NCBI GenBank assembly: GCA_017528205.1
Contig: JAFXPE010000009.1
Coordinates: 1-64,000 of the forward strand
DNA length: 64,000 nt
Source of the DNA: Alphaproteobacteria bacterium
Lineage (GTDB): Bacteria; Pseudomonadota; Alphaproteobacteria; RF32; CAG-239
Reading direction: 5' to 3'
A program made the position numbers and the translations under genes. Below the pieces are notes generated by a model. The model was not told where the DNA came from, did no database searches, and saw only the letters and a list, made by a program, of their open reading frames with translations. Positions 35,385 to 44,228 of this stretch are shown in pieces; within the stretch, counting starts at the first letter, position 1; the number at the start of each line of letters is the position of its first letter.

Positions 35385-36059
35385 ATGAAATTTTTAATTG
35401 CGGACGATCACGAATTATTTTTGCAAGGCTTGGAATTTGTTTTGCGCAAAGAATATCCGCAAGTCGAAATTTCGTTGGCCAAAAGTTATACCGATATTTT
35501 CGACATTTTGGAAAAAGATAAGGATTTTAATTTGATTTTGACCGATTTGGCTATGCCGGGCGGTGATTGGCTGGAGGCAATCGGCAAAATTCATGAACTT
35601 TGTCCGGAAGTGCCGATTATCATTATTTCGGCCGTTTTTGAGCGGGAAATTTTGCAAAAGACCTACGATTTGGGTGTTTCCGGCTATATTTCCAAGGCGT
35701 TTCCGAATAACTTGATTATTAGCGCCATAAATTTGGTGTTGGCCGGAGGAATGTATATTCCGCCGGAGATTTTGCAAATGAGTATGAAAACTTCGTCCGA
35801 AAGTGTTAAATTGTTGCTTAACGATTTGAATTCAACCGAAAAATCGACCGATAATCATGGAGTTACTCCGCGGCAAATGGAAGTTTTGAATTGTATGGCC
35901 GAGGGACTTTCCAACAAACAAATCGCATATAAGTTGGGTTTGAGTGAGGGCACGGTGAAAATTCACATTACCTTGCTGATGCGCACATTGGAAGTGACCA
36001 ACAGAACGGCGGCGGTGCGCAAAGCGGCACAATTCGGATTGCTGAAGGTCGGGCAATAA
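35385..36059 (+). CDS. LuxR-type response regulator (NarL family)
   Basis: A 224-residue two-component regulator, started at 35385 where GGGGAGA precedes the ATG. The receiver domain has acidic DDHE near the start, the phosphorylation site in LILTDLAMPGG (Asp about 54), and a conserved Lys in YISKAFP. The C-terminal helix-turn-helix is TPRQMEVLNCMAEGLSNKQIAYKLGLSEGTVKIHI. No sensor kinase is nearby, so the signal is unknown. A consensus TATAAT lies at 35320. The RquA-like gene follows after nine bases in the same orientation, so this regulator may control it or share its conditions. Confidence 0.92.
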   Translation: MKFLIADDHELFLQGLEFVLRKEYPQVEISLAKSYTDIFDILEKDKDFNLILTDLAMPGGDWLEAIGKIHELCPEVPIIIISAVFEREILQKTYDLGVSGYISKAFPNNLIISAINLVLAGGMYIPPEILQMSMKTSSESVKLLLNDLNSTEKSTDNHGVTPRQMEVLNCMAEGLSNKQIAYKLGLSEGTVKIHITLLMRTLEVTNRTAAVRKAAQFGLLKVGQ

Positions 36060-36068
36060 GGAGGAAAA

Positions 36069-36785
36069 ATGACAAAGCTGAATGAATTGCCTCCGTATAT
36101 GAACATATTGTCGAACAATATCTACAAAAACAAGGTGTTGTCCGGCATTTTGGATGATTCGCGAATCGTTACGCTGACAAGTTGTTGGAGCTCGGATAAA
36201 ATCATTAAAGATGTTTTGCGCGAAATTACCAAAAATGCCCACGTTTTGCAAATCGGGCTGACTTTCGGAAACCAGATTTCGGAGGTGTACGAAAAGGTTA
36301 AAAAACACGGCAAACTGGATATATTCGATGTTTCCGAAACCCAGATAGAACGCGCAAACGAGCGCTACAAAAATGACGATATTACCATTATGAACTATAA
36401 CGCGGCGTTGCCGTGGGACGAAAAATATGATGTGGTGATTTGCTATAATTTGTTGCACGAATTGCCGCTGAAAACCCGTCAAAAGGTTATGGATAACGCG
36501 CTGAACTGCCTGACCAACGGCGGAAAGGCGGTGTTTGTCGATTATACCGAGCCGGAATTGTGGAATCCGGTGAAATGGCCGCTGTTTTTATATAACCGGT
36601 TATATCGACCTTTTGCCGAAAGCTTGTGGGAAGAACCGCTGGAAAGCTTTTGCTCAAAAAAAGAGGAATATCGCTGGCATCACACCTATTATTGCGGAAA
36701 ATTATATCAAAAAGTGGTAGCCGTGCGCAAAATTTTGAGCAGCGAAGATGTACTTAAGTTGACAAAACTATTTCACGGCAAATAG
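36069..36785 (+). CDS. rquA: RquA-like rhodoquinone biosynthesis methyltransferase family protein
   Basis: A 238-residue class I methyltransferase-like protein. It shows the features I know from RquA: PPYM near the start, a non-canonical motif I (VLQIGLTFG where normal enzymes have GxGxG), LDIFDVSETQIE, YNLLHELP, GGKAVFVDYTEP, PFAESLW and the C-terminal WHHTYYCGKLYQKVVA (compare GGLYQKVV in RquA). RquA converts ubiquinone to rhodoquinone by replacing a methoxy group with an amine, which lets fumarate reductase run in low oxygen. A plain ubiquinone-type methyltransferase is the alternative. It follows a response regulator gene by nine bases with GGAGG before the ATG. Confidence 0.65.
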   Translation: MTKLNELPPYMNILSNNIYKNKVLSGILDDSRIVTLTSCWSSDKIIKDVLREITKNAHVLQIGLTFGNQISEVYEKVKKHGKLDIFDVSETQIERANERYKNDDITIMNYNAALPWDEKYDVVICYNLLHELPLKTRQKVMDNALNCLTNGGKAVFVDYTEPELWNPVKWPLFLYNRLYRPFAESLWEEPLESFCSKKEEYRWHHTYYCGKLYQKVVAVRKILSSEDVLKLTKLFHGK

Positions 36786-36856
36786 CAAAAATATCTTGCG
36801 TATATCCCGATTTTATCATCTGAATAGCCTTAAAAGTTGACAGATATAAATTTTTG

Positions 36857-36884
36857 TTGACAAAAATTAAAAATGTGGTAAATT
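36857..36884 (+). promoter_or_regulatory. Sigma-70 promoter
   Basis: TTGACA at 36857 and TAAATT at 36879, 16 bases apart, 33 bases before the lipoprotein ATG at 36917. It rules out the in-frame TTG at 36854 as a start. Confidence 0.6.
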
Positions 36885-36916
36885 TTAGGTATAGAAAACA
36901 ATTTACAGGGGGATAT

Positions 36917-38188
36917 ATGAAAACAAAAAATATGCTTTTGGTTGGTGCAGCTGCGACAATTTTGTCGCTGTCTTCATGCAAACAGGAAACTAAGACAAAA
37001 GACGCGGAAAAACCAAATACCGAAGCAATTGCCAAGCAACAAAAAGCCGAAGACGAAAAGTTTTTTGAAGAAACTGTCCAGAAGTTGCAGAAAGAATACG
37101 GTTATGACCAAGCCGCCCACAGAGCGGCCAGAGCCGCAGCGGATTCCATCAGCGGAAAAATTGCGCAAGTTGATGAACGACAATATCATAAGCTTAACCG
37201 CGAGGTAGATGAGAATTTCGATAAAATCGAAGGTAAATATGAAGAAAAAATCGAAAAAATGTTAACCGAAAACTATAAGATTTATCTGAATGACGCGGCT
37301 AAGAAAGAATTACACGAGTTGTGTCAATATACATACGGATATGCGTTTCCGGATCCGGAAGCGGAAGATAAGTCTTTTAATATAGATACTTACGGATTTG
37401 ATAAATTTTTCGAAAAAGTAGACATGGATTCGTATGGTGAAATGCGCCAAAAAGAAATTAAAGACAAAGCCGCGCAGATGTTGCTGATTATGTGCAACGA
37501 AATGAATACCAAACGTTTGGCGATTGCCAAGAATTATGCCGAATATTATCCGATTTTGGACCCGAGTAAAATTCCGGCAGAATACGCCAAAGATGTGGTT
37601 TATGACCCTTATGTAGGGGAATCCGAAGGCGGAATAGAATTGGGATATGAAAGCTGGATGGTAAGCAGAGATTCCACCGGACATCCGGAATTTGAAGTGT
37701 ATCGCAAAGTTTCGGTATATGATTCCAAGTTGCCGGTTGACTTTTTCCACGAAGAAGGAGCATCTTACAAACTTAATCGAGTCAGTAAGGGTAAGTGGCA
37801 GGTCGAAAGAAAAAGCAAAGACGGTAAAGTCGCCAAAACACCGGTGTTCGACGACAATGTTGAATATCAAATTACGACAGGCGGTTATGGCAATGAGTTT
37901 GATGCTACTCCGGGAACAAATATGGGCGTGCGCGTCAGCGTTGCGGAAAAACTGTTTGAAATTAAGTGCAAAGATGACAAACTGCATTCCGATGCCGAGG
38001 CCGCAAAATTGAAAAAGCCGTTGCAAGAGGCGCTGGATAAGCAAAAAGCCATTATCGAAAAATATGAAGGTATCATAGATCGCTCTTTCGACGAGGCCGA
38101 AAAATTGCTCGATCAAAGAAAGAAACAGCGTGAAAATGCCACGCAGGTTGCGGCATTTAAGCTTCAAAAGGGCGAAGTTGAAAAATAA
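36917..38188 (+). CDS. Large lipoprotein, unknown function
   Basis: A 423-residue protein from the ATG at 36917 (AGGGGGATAT upstream). A lipid-attachment signal MKTKNMLLVGAAATILSLSSC is visible. The mature part is Lys/Glu/Asp-rich and starts with a long helical stretch, with a middle region containing WMVSRDSTGHPEFEVYRKVSVYD and a C-terminal coiled coil (about 365-420). No named domain. It is followed by a terminator and lies alone between promoter and terminator. Confidence 0.7.
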   Translation: MKTKNMLLVGAAATILSLSSCKQETKTKDAEKPNTEAIAKQQKAEDEKFFEETVQKLQKEYGYDQAAHRAARAAADSISGKIAQVDERQYHKLNREVDENFDKIEGKYEEKIEKMLTENYKIYLNDAAKKELHELCQYTYGYAFPDPEAEDKSFNIDTYGFDKFFEKVDMDSYGEMRQKEIKDKAAQMLLIMCNEMNTKRLAIAKNYAEYYPILDPSKIPAEYAKDVVYDPYVGESEGGIELGYESWMVSRDSTGHPEFEVYRKVSVYDSKLPVDFFHEEGASYKLNRVSKGKWQVERKSKDGKVAKTPVFDDNVEYQITTGGYGNEFDATPGTNMGVRVSVAEKLFEIKCKDDKLHSDAEAAKLKKPLQEALDKQKAIIEKYEGIIDRSFDEAEKLLDQRKKQRENATQVAAFKLQKGEVEK

Positions 38189-38212
38189 CCGCAAATTCAG
38201 AGCGGGTTTTCA

Positions 38213-38247
38213 AAAGTTGCGGAAGATGATTTTTCCGCAACTTTTTT
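38213..38247 (+). terminator. Rho-independent terminator
   Basis: AAAGTTGCGGAA (38213-38224) pairs with TTCCGCAACTTT (38233-38244), followed by T residues. It separates the lipoprotein gene from lysS. Confidence 0.9.
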
Positions 38248-38341
38248 GTTGTATCAACCGGTCGTTTTTTTTATTGAAAAAATTATTCACTCGGTTTATA
38301 GTCAAACGAATTTTGTAATATTTAATTTTTGGAAGAAAACA

Positions 38342-39814
38342 ATGGCAAATGAAACAAATATCCATAGAGAATCGAGATTAGCTAAGTTAAAGACCTTGCA
38401 GGAAAAGGGATATAACCCGTATCCGTATAGGTTTGTGCCAAACGCATATGCGGCCGAATTGCACGAAAAATACAAAGATTTGGAAGCCGGAATCGATACC
38501 GAAGATCGGGTGACGATTGCCGGACGCGCCATGGCTGTGCGCAACAGCGGAATGTTTGTGGATATTAAAGATAAAAGCGGCAAAATACAGGCTTTTTGCT
38601 ATAAAAAGATTCTTCCGGAAGAAGATATGGAACGCCTGAAGTGCGTTGACGTGGGCGATATGGTGGGTGTAAGCGGCTTTGTGCGCCGTACACCGCGCGG
38701 GGAATTAACTATTGCCGCCGAAAAATTTGATATAATATCCAAGTCGTTACAACCGCTACCGGAAAAATTTCACGGTTTGACCGATGTTGATGCGCGCTAT
38801 CGTCAGCGCTATGTTGATTTTATTATGAACGAAGACAGCAAGGAAATTTATAAAAAACGCTGTCAAATTACCTCGGCAGTGCGCCGTTATTTTGAAAATC
38901 ACGAGTTTTTGGAAGTGGAAACTCCGATGTTGCACCCGATTATGGGCGGTGCCAACGCTAAGCCGTTTATTACGCACTATAACGCGTTGGATACCGATAT
39001 GTATTTGCGTATTGCGCCGGAATTGTATTTGAAAAAGCTGGTGGTAGGCGGTTTTGATCGGGTGTTTGAAATCGGTCGTAACTTCCGTAACGAGGGCATT
39101 GATAAAAAACATAATCCGGAATTTACCGGTTTGGAAGCCTATCAGGCGTATGCTGATTATAACGATATGGCAAATTTAATTGAAGATTTAGTGCGTTATG
39201 TGGCAAAAGAAGTTTTAGGTACTACCCTTTTGACAATCGGCGATAAGGAAATAGATTTGGCTAAGCCTTTCCGTAGAGCCTCAATTGTGGATTTGATTAA
39301 GGAAAAAACAGGTATTGACTTATTAGAGGCACAGACTCTAGAAGAGGCTCAGGCAATGGCTAAATCCATAGGCGTTGATGCCGGTGCTTGCACCTGTTGG
39401 GGCAAGGTGGTGCAGGAAGTTTTTGACGAGCGGGTGGAAGAAGCGTTGATTGAGCCGACGTTTGTTATGGATATGCCGCGCGATGTATCGCCGCTGGCTA
39501 AAACACACCGCAGTAATCCGCGTTTGGTGGAACACTTTGATGCTTATATCGGGGCAACGGAAATCGGTTGTGCATATTCCGAGCTTTCCAATCCGTTGGA
39601 ACAGCGTGAGCGCTTTGAAGCTGAAGTCGCGGCTCGCGGCAATGGTGATGATGAGGCGCAAATGCTTGATGAAGACTTTATTTGCGCTTTGGAAAACGGT
39701 TTTCCTCCGTCCGGCGGTATGGGCATGGGAATCGACCGCTTTGCCGTTTTACTGACCGGTGCCGATACCATTCGTGATGTTATAGCATTCCCGACCTTGA
39801 GAAAAAAGGATTAG
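38342..39814 (+). CDS. lysS: Lysyl-tRNA synthetase, class II
   Basis: A 490-residue synthetase, started at the ATG at 38342 ([13 protein letters not shown]) with GGAAGAAAAC before it. A frame extension upstream is unlikely. The OB-fold anticodon domain (about 50-150) is followed by the class II core: motif 2 [21 protein letters not shown], the lysine-site segment [17 protein letters not shown], and motif 3 [15 protein letters not shown]. It charges tRNA-Lys. Many alphaproteobacteria have a class I LysRS instead, so the class II form is worth noting for placing the organism. Confidence 0.97.
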   Translation: MANETNIHRESRLAKLKTLQEKGYNPYPYRFVPNAYAAELHEKYKDLEAGIDTEDRVTIAGRAMAVRNSGMFVDIKDKSGKIQAFCYKKILPEEDMERLKCVDVGDMVGVSGFVRRTPRGELTIAAEKFDIISKSLQPLPEKFHGLTDVDARYRQRYVDFIMNEDSKEIYKKRCQITSAVRRYFENHEFLEVETPMLHPIMGGANAKPFITHYNALDTDMYLRIAPELYLKKLVVGGFDRVFEIGRNFRNEGIDKKHNPEFTGLEAYQAYADYNDMANLIEDLVRYVAKEVLGTTLLTIGDKEIDLAKPFRRASIVDLIKEKTGIDLLEAQTLEEAQAMAKSIGVDAGACTCWGKVVQEVFDERVEEALIEPTFVMDMPRDVSPLAKTHRSNPRLVEHFDAYIGATEIGCAYSELSNPLEQRERFEAEVAARGNGDDEAQMLDEDFICALENGFPPSGGMGMGIDRFAVLLTGADTIRDVIAFPTLRKKD

Positions 39815-39826
39815 TCTGGAGGTAAA

Positions 39827-41428
39827 ATGAAAAAAAGCCTTATAGCCGTTTTGATTTTGGTTTTGGTGGTTGCCTTGGAGGCATTGGCCTTGTATTTTAA
39901 GGCAAAAAATCCGGAACCGACGGTGTTTGCTTTAGATACTCAGGAATATGCTCTGCCGGTGAGACCAATCAAAGTCAGTCCGCTTCCGTTTGAAACAGAC
40001 TTTGTCGAAGTGGCGGATAAGGCTCTCAGCGATGTGCAGTTTGTGATAGAAAACAGCTTTGCTCGCAAGCTTTCACAATCGGTTTTGCAAATGGTTTCGC
40101 AACAGGAAATGGAGGCCTTGCGCAAGAGTGAACAACGCAGAAAATTAGATGAGTTCAGACAGACAATGGCAGCGGAAAGCACGGAAATTCGCGGAGTTTA
40201 TTTGGGCAATAATATGTGCGAAATTGACGGCATTAAGGGGCTTTGCGCCAACGGAGTTTACACTTTGGGTGAGCATTGTATAGCGTGTTTTGATGGTGTG
40301 TGCGCCGGTGCCAAATGCGCCAAAAAGCCGAAGGCCGAGGTTGAAGTTGCGGCTACGGAAGATACAAAAGCGGAAAATGCGGAGGAGGAGCCTACGGTCG
40401 TTGAGAATGCGGTAGTGGAAAATGTTGAAAATTCTTCGGCCGAAAAAGTTGAAGAACAGTCTGATTTGCACGACATTTTACAAAATGCGGAAGCGGCTTC
40501 TCAAGCCGAGAGAGTTGCGGCCGAAACTCAAGCCGAAGTTGCGGCAGACGCGGAAGCGGCGATAAATAATCCGCAGCCGGAGGAGGCAGAAGTTGTTGCC
40601 ACAAAAGAGGAAGTAGCAGAAGTTAAGCCGGTTGAAGCTGAGCCGAAAGCTAAGGAAGAGCCTAAGGTTGAGGTGGAGCAAAAAGTTGAAGCAAAAGCGG
40701 AGAACGTCGCGGTTCCGGCAGAAGAAAAAGCCGTAAACAAAGCCGATGGAAGCAAAAAAGTTCATGTAGCCGTGGTTATCGACGATTTGGGGCTGAGCGT
40801 GCCGTTTACCAATCAGATGGCCGAGATAAAATATCCGATAACGGTTTCTTTTTTGCCGTACGGAATGTCAAACAAAAAGCAGGTTATGCAGTTGAAAAAC
40901 GCCGGTATGGAAGTGATGTTGCATGTGCCGATGATGCCGCGTGTGCCGGCAGATTTGGCGCCGGTTACCCTGTCGCCGAAAATGAGCAAGGCCGAAATTC
41001 AGGAAAAATTGCTGACCATGATGGAGCGTTTCAGTGATACGGGAATGCAGGGCATAAACAACCATATGGGAAGTGCCTTTACCGAAAGTCGCGAGGCTAT
41101 GTCCGCGGTGATGGAAATATTAAAAGGAAAGAAGATGTTTTTCTTGGATTCCATGACAACCGGAAAATCCGTCGGACGCTCGGTCAGCCGCGAATACGGA
41201 GTGCCGTTTGTGGCGCGCGACGTTTTCTTGGATAACGAGCGAAACTATAATTACATTATGGGCCAATTCCGCGAAACAGAGCGCGTGGCCAGAAAAAAAG
41301 GTTATGCCATCGCTATCGGTCACCCGTATCCGCAAACCTTGCAGGCGTTGCGCGATTGGCTGAAACAAACGGAAGAAAAAAATATTGAGGTTGTACCGTT
41401 GTCTTTTTTGGTTAATAAATTGAATTAA
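39827..41428 (+). CDS. Divergent polysaccharide deacetylase-like protein (YibQ family)
   Basis: A 533-residue membrane-anchored protein: a basic, hydrophobic N-terminus (KKSLIAVLILVLVVALEALAL), a periplasmic segment with a Cys-rich patch (CEIDGIKGLCANGVYTLGEH and further Cys, about 125-168), a long Glu/Ala/Val-rich low-complexity linker (about 165-305), and the C-terminal domain. This last reads VAVVIDDLG, VSFLPYG, EVMLHVPM, GINNHMGSAFT and AIGHPYPQT, the YibQ/divergent polysaccharide deacetylase signature, suited to envelope glycan cleavage or modification. In many relatives it follows murein-hydrolase activators. Here it sits between lysS and htpX. The Cys patch is unusual. Confidence 0.85.
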   Translation: MKKSLIAVLILVLVVALEALALYFKAKNPEPTVFALDTQEYALPVRPIKVSPLPFETDFVEVADKALSDVQFVIENSFARKLSQSVLQMVSQQEMEALRKSEQRRKLDEFRQTMAAESTEIRGVYLGNNMCEIDGIKGLCANGVYTLGEHCIACFDGVCAGAKCAKKPKAEVEVAATEDTKAENAEEEPTVVENAVVENVENSSAEKVEEQSDLHDILQNAEAASQAERVAAETQAEVAADAEAAINNPQPEEAEVVATKEEVAEVKPVEAEPKAKEEPKVEVEQKVEAKAENVAVPAEEKAVNKADGSKKVHVAVVIDDLGLSVPFTNQMAEIKYPITVSFLPYGMSNKKQVMQLKNAGMEVMLHVPMMPRVPADLAPVTLSPKMSKAEIQEKLLTMMERFSDTGMQGINNHMGSAFTESREAMSAVMEILKGKKMFFLDSMTTGKSVGRSVSREYGVPFVARDVFLDNERNYNYIMGQFRETERVARKKGYAIAIGHPYPQTLQALRDWLKQTEEKNIEVVPLSFLVNKLN

Positions 41429-41461
41429 CGGCAAAAGTGTTTTTTAAGAAAGGACTGTGAA

Positions 41462-42298
41462 ATGTCAAGAACGGTAATGTTGATGGTAGTTTTGATGCTG
41501 ATTTTTATGTACGTCGGCAATTTGCTCGGCGGGCAAGAGGGTATGCAAACCGCGTTTTTGGCCGCGTGCGGAATGAATTTTTTCAGCTATTTTTTCAGCG
41601 ATAAGCTGGTGTTAAAGCAGTATAAGGCCACCGAAGTTACGGCTAATACGTCACCGGAATTGTATAATATTGTGCAACGCTTGGCTAATAAAGCCGGTCT
41701 GCCGATGCCGAAAGTTTACATTATTCCGGAAAGCGTGCCGAATGCTTTTGCTACCGGACGCAGTCCGAGCCATGCTGCCGTGGCTGCCACTCAAGGCTTG
41801 CTTAATTTAATGACTCCACAAGAAGTGGAGGGGGTTTTGGCTCACGAAATGAGCCATGTTAAACATCGCGATATTTTAATCGGTACGGTTGCAGCGGTGT
41901 TTGCCGGAGCAATTGCCATGCTGGCAAATTTTGCGCGCGTGGGAACCAACAATAATCAGAATACGCAAAAGCGTAATGTCGGCGTTTTGGCGGCGGTTTT
42001 GTTGCCGATTGCCGCTACGATTATCCGCATGACAATTTCGCGCACTCGCGAATATAAGGCCGACGAGGGAGCAGCTTATCTGACCGGTCATCCGGAATGG
42101 CTGATGTCGGCGCTTTCCAAGTTGGAGGGATATTCGCAAAACTACCAAATGCAGAACGCTACGGCGCAGACCGCGCATATGTTTATTATGAATCCGTTTA
42201 ACGGTATTACGGGTAGTTTAACCCGCTTGTTTGCCACTCACCCGAGCACGAAAGACCGCTTGAACGCTTTGGCGGCAATTCAGCAAAAAATGCGCTGA
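41462..42298 (+). CDS. htpX: Membrane zinc protease HtpX, M48 family
   Basis: A 278-residue inner-membrane protease that degrades misfolded membrane proteins under stress. Two N-terminal helices (about 3-20 and 27-45), the active site LAHEMSHVKHRD with HExxH, and SRTREYKADEGAAYL giving the third ligand (E) are present, with two more helices between (VAAVFAGAIAMLAN and GVLAAVLLPIAATII). The length and order are those of typical HtpX. AAGAAAGGACTG lies before the ATG. It follows the deacetylase gene by 33 bases. Confidence 0.95.
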   Translation: MSRTVMLMVVLMLIFMYVGNLLGGQEGMQTAFLAACGMNFFSYFFSDKLVLKQYKATEVTANTSPELYNIVQRLANKAGLPMPKVYIIPESVPNAFATGRSPSHAAVAATQGLLNLMTPQEVEGVLAHEMSHVKHRDILIGTVAAVFAGAIAMLANFARVGTNNNQNTQKRNVGVLAAVLLPIAATIIRMTISRTREYKADEGAAYLTGHPEWLMSALSKLEGYSQNYQMQNATAQTAHMFIMNPFNGITGSLTRLFATHPSTKDRLNALAAIQQKMR

Positions 42299-42315
42299 TT
42301 TATCTACTGAAAAGT

Positions 42316-42349
42316 AATCCCCCGAACATTTTTATAATGTCGGGGGATT
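42316..42349. terminator. Bidirectional terminator between htpX and a convergent gene
   Basis: AATCCCCCGA-ACATT pairs with AATGT-CGGGGGATT around TTTAT (one bulge). It lies between the 3' ends of htpX and the 42353 gene. T residues on the right are few, A residues on the left similar, so strength is uncertain. Confidence 0.65.
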
Positions 42350-42352
42350 TGG

Positions 42353-42706
42353 TTATTTGTGCTTAATATTGCTGAGTGCCAGGGCTATCATACCGATTAT
42401 CGGCACCAGATAGAACCAGGAACTGCTAAAAAAGCGGAAATCGTTGTTGACGCCGGTCGACAAAGTGAAAAGCATCAGACCGATAATCAGAAACGTAACG
42501 GCAAACCACAGCATTAGAACATTGTGGTGCTTGCGGCGCTCGTTTTGGCGATAAGCCTGTTCCGCCGGAGAAAGATGAATTTCTCGATCATTTTGCTGCC
42601 ACCACGGGTTTTTGTTTTTCCAGCGCAACTCGTAATAAATCATAACGAGTGTGGATACAATTGCGGCGAGCAGAAACGGAGTGCAAATAATTCTGATTTC
42701 TTCCAT
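42353..42706 (-). CDS. Small membrane protein
   Basis: A 117-residue protein with three hydrophobic segments: about 7-25, 66-85 and 93-112. A polar, charged loop between the first two (WKNKNPWWQQNDREIHLSPAEQAYRQNERRK) is rich in aromatic and basic residues. No family is known to me. It lies between htpX and hydE, on the same strand as hydE but 76 bases after it. Confidence 0.6.
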   Translation of the reverse strand: MEEIRIICTPFLLAAIVSTLVMIYYELRWKNKNPWWQQNDREIHLSPAEQAYRQNERRKHHNVLMLWFAVTFLIIGLMLFTLSTGVNNDFRFFSSSWFYLVPIIGMIALALSNIKHK

Positions 42707-42782
42707 AAATAATAAGTTTTTAGATTCATAATTACTCTTTTTATGAAAGCAAGTGTAGCAGATTGGTGTTATTTTGCAAGCG

Positions 42783-43793
42783 CTATTTCGGTTTATGCGG
42801 CAAGCGGCCGGCGTGTCCGCCGTATCCCATGCCGACCTTGCGGCCGATGCTCATAATTTTGGCACCTATGCAGGTTTTGCAATGCAACGGGGTATCATCA
42901 ACGCAGATTTTTCCGGGATAAAGCTCATAAAGTCGACGATATTCGCCTTCGGTTACGTTGGGCATAACCACATTGGCACCGCTTTGCAAGGCTAAAATCC
43001 GGCCTTGAGGGTGCAAACTTTCCATGGCGGTGGTGGCCGGAATATTTATATCAGGCAACAATAAGCGCATAACCGCCATTGTGCGCCGCGCCAAATTAAG
43101 AGTGCCGCCGGCTTCATCTTTAAGAGGCGTTTGCGGGTGCGGAATAAACGGACCGATACCGGACATATCCACTCCGACCTGCTTTAAATACAGCAAATCA
43201 TCGGCAATGGAGGCAATCGATTGTTGCGGTAAGCCGACCATAATTCCCGAGCCGAGCTCGTAGCCGATTTCTTTTAAGGCTAAAATGCACTCGTGGCGAT
43301 TTTGCCACGTCATGCCCGGATCAAGGTGATGATACAAGTTTTTGTCGGTGGTTTCAATGCGAATTAAATATCTGTCCGCGCCGGCGTCAAACCAGGCTTT
43401 GTAATCGTCGTAAGAGCGCTCGCCGACCGAAAGAGTGATGGCAACGTCAAATTTTTTGATGGCTTCGACAATGCGGCACATTCTGTCGCGCGTAAACCAC
43501 ATATCTTCGCCGGATTGCATCACTATGGTTTTAAAGCCCATTTCTGAGGCTTTACGGGCAGTGTCAATCAATTCTTCTTCGCTCATGCGATAACGCTTAA
43601 GCAGGGGATTGTCGCGTCTGATGCCGCAGTAAAGGCAGTTGTTGCGACAAATGTTGGAAAACTCTATCAAACCGCGCAAATGAACTTCGTCACCGACGTA
43701 TTGTTTGCGCACGGCGTCGGCCTTTTTGAATAAGTCTTGCTGATTCTGTTCGTCGGCCAAAAGCCGGATAATTTCGTCTCTTTCTAGCATCAT
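42783..43793 (-). CDS. hydE: [FeFe] hydrogenase H-cluster maturase HydE, radical SAM
   Basis: A 336-residue radical-SAM protein. FSNICRNNCLYCG holds the CxxxCxxC cluster site, and EFSN-CR, RYRMSEEE, VMQSGEDMWFT, SVGERSYDDYKAWFDAGADRYLIRIET and SGIMVGLPQQS are typical of HydE. HydE makes part of the diiron cofactor of [FeFe] hydrogenase with HydF and HydG. Neither of these nor a hydrogenase gene is in the window, so they must be elsewhere or this is a stray copy. Biotin synthase (BioB) and PylB are relatives, but the HydE-specific residues fit better. Start choice between two adjacent ATGs is unimportant. It suggests an anaerobic lifestyle. Confidence 0.85.
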   Translation of the reverse strand: MMLERDEIIRLLADEQNQQDLFKKADAVRKQYVGDEVHLRGLIEFSNICRNNCLYCGIRRDNPLLKRYRMSEEELIDTARKASEMGFKTIVMQSGEDMWFTRDRMCRIVEAIKKFDVAITLSVGERSYDDYKAWFDAGADRYLIRIETTDKNLYHHLDPGMTWQNRHECILALKEIGYELGSGIMVGLPQQSIASIADDLLYLKQVGVDMSGIGPFIPHPQTPLKDEAGGTLNLARRTMAVMRLLLPDINIPATTAMESLHPQGRILALQSGANVVMPNVTEGEYRRLYELYPGKICVDDTPLHCKTCIGAKIMSIGRKVGMGYGGHAGRLPHKPK

Positions 43794-43868
43794 AGCGGAA
43801 GTATAGTTGAGGAAAAGCGGTTTGTAAATAAAAAAACGCCGAATCGGAACGATATGTGGGAGCGCCTC

Positions 43869-43907
43869 GGGCGTTCGACTCTCACCAGAACGAGATTATA
43901 AAAAATG
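43869..43907. repeat. Direct repeat unit, copy 1 (tRNA-3'-end-like)
   Basis: GGGCGTTCGACTC-x-CACCA followed by CGAGATTATAAAAAA. It recurs at 44163-44203 with a few differences. The TTCGA and CACCA are reminiscent of tRNA 3' ends, but no stems support a functional tRNA. Confidence 0.6.
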
Positions 43908-43914
43908 ATTTTGT

Positions 43915-44053
43915 GTCATTCTGAGGCGTAGCCGAAGAATCCAGCAATGCCAAAGGCATTGTTTCGTTTTTGGGGACGAAATGGATACTTCGCCGTTTTT
44001 TCTGGATTCTCGCTTTCGCAAGAATGACGGAAACACAATGGCTCAGTATGACG
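43915..44053. repeat. Dispersed palindromic element, copy B, with inner insertion
   Basis: It runs opposite to copy D: GTCATTCTGAG at the left, hairpin CAATGCC/GGCATTG (43945-43951 and 43955-43961), hairpin TTTCGT/ACGAAA (43962-43967 and 43976-43981), and CTCAGTATGACG at the right end. Between the last hairpin and the right end lies a second partial unit ending in AAGAATGACGG (to about 44030), so this copy looks nested. Confidence 0.8.
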
Positions 44054-44123
44054 AGGAAATAATATGCCACACTAAGGGTGCTCTGGGCGATTGTCCTTCG
44101 CTAAAGCTCACGACGGCCTACAC

Positions 44124-44146
44124 CACCCGCCCCGATGCGGCGGGTG
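44124..44146. other. Strong GC hairpin in repeat region
   Basis: CACCCGCC pairs with GGCGGGTG around a seven-base loop. There is no T run. The surrounding 438-base interval (43794-44232) has no gene; a frame at 43981-44232 translates repeat sequence and is rejected. Confidence 0.5.
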
Positions 44147-44162
44147 ACACGGCCCCGAACGA

Positions 44163-44203
44163 GGGCGTTCGACTCCCACCAAAGCGAGATTATAAAAAAA
44201 ATG
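44163..44203. repeat. Direct repeat unit, copy 2 (tRNA-3'-end-like)
   Basis: GGGCGTTCGACTC-x-CACCA then CGAGATTATAAAAAAAA, ending at the tRNA terminator. It matches the copy at 43869-43907. Confidence 0.6.
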
Positions 44204-44228
44204 CCACACTAAAGGTGGCATTTTTTTT
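44193..44228 (-). terminator. tRNA-Arg terminator (bidirectional)
   Basis: AATGCCAC (44200-44207) pairs with GTGGCATT (44215-44222) around ACTAAAG, with A and T tracts on both sides. It lies four bases or so past the CCA end of the leftward tRNA. Confidence 0.85.

Noticed and set aside
37310-38194. Antisense frame of 294 codons over the lipoprotein gene
   Set aside because: The lipoprotein has promoter, ribosome site, lipobox and terminator. The antisense frame has none.
43869-44203. Additional tRNA genes at the TTCGA...CACCA units
   Set aside because: No acceptor, D or anticodon stems can be formed around either copy.
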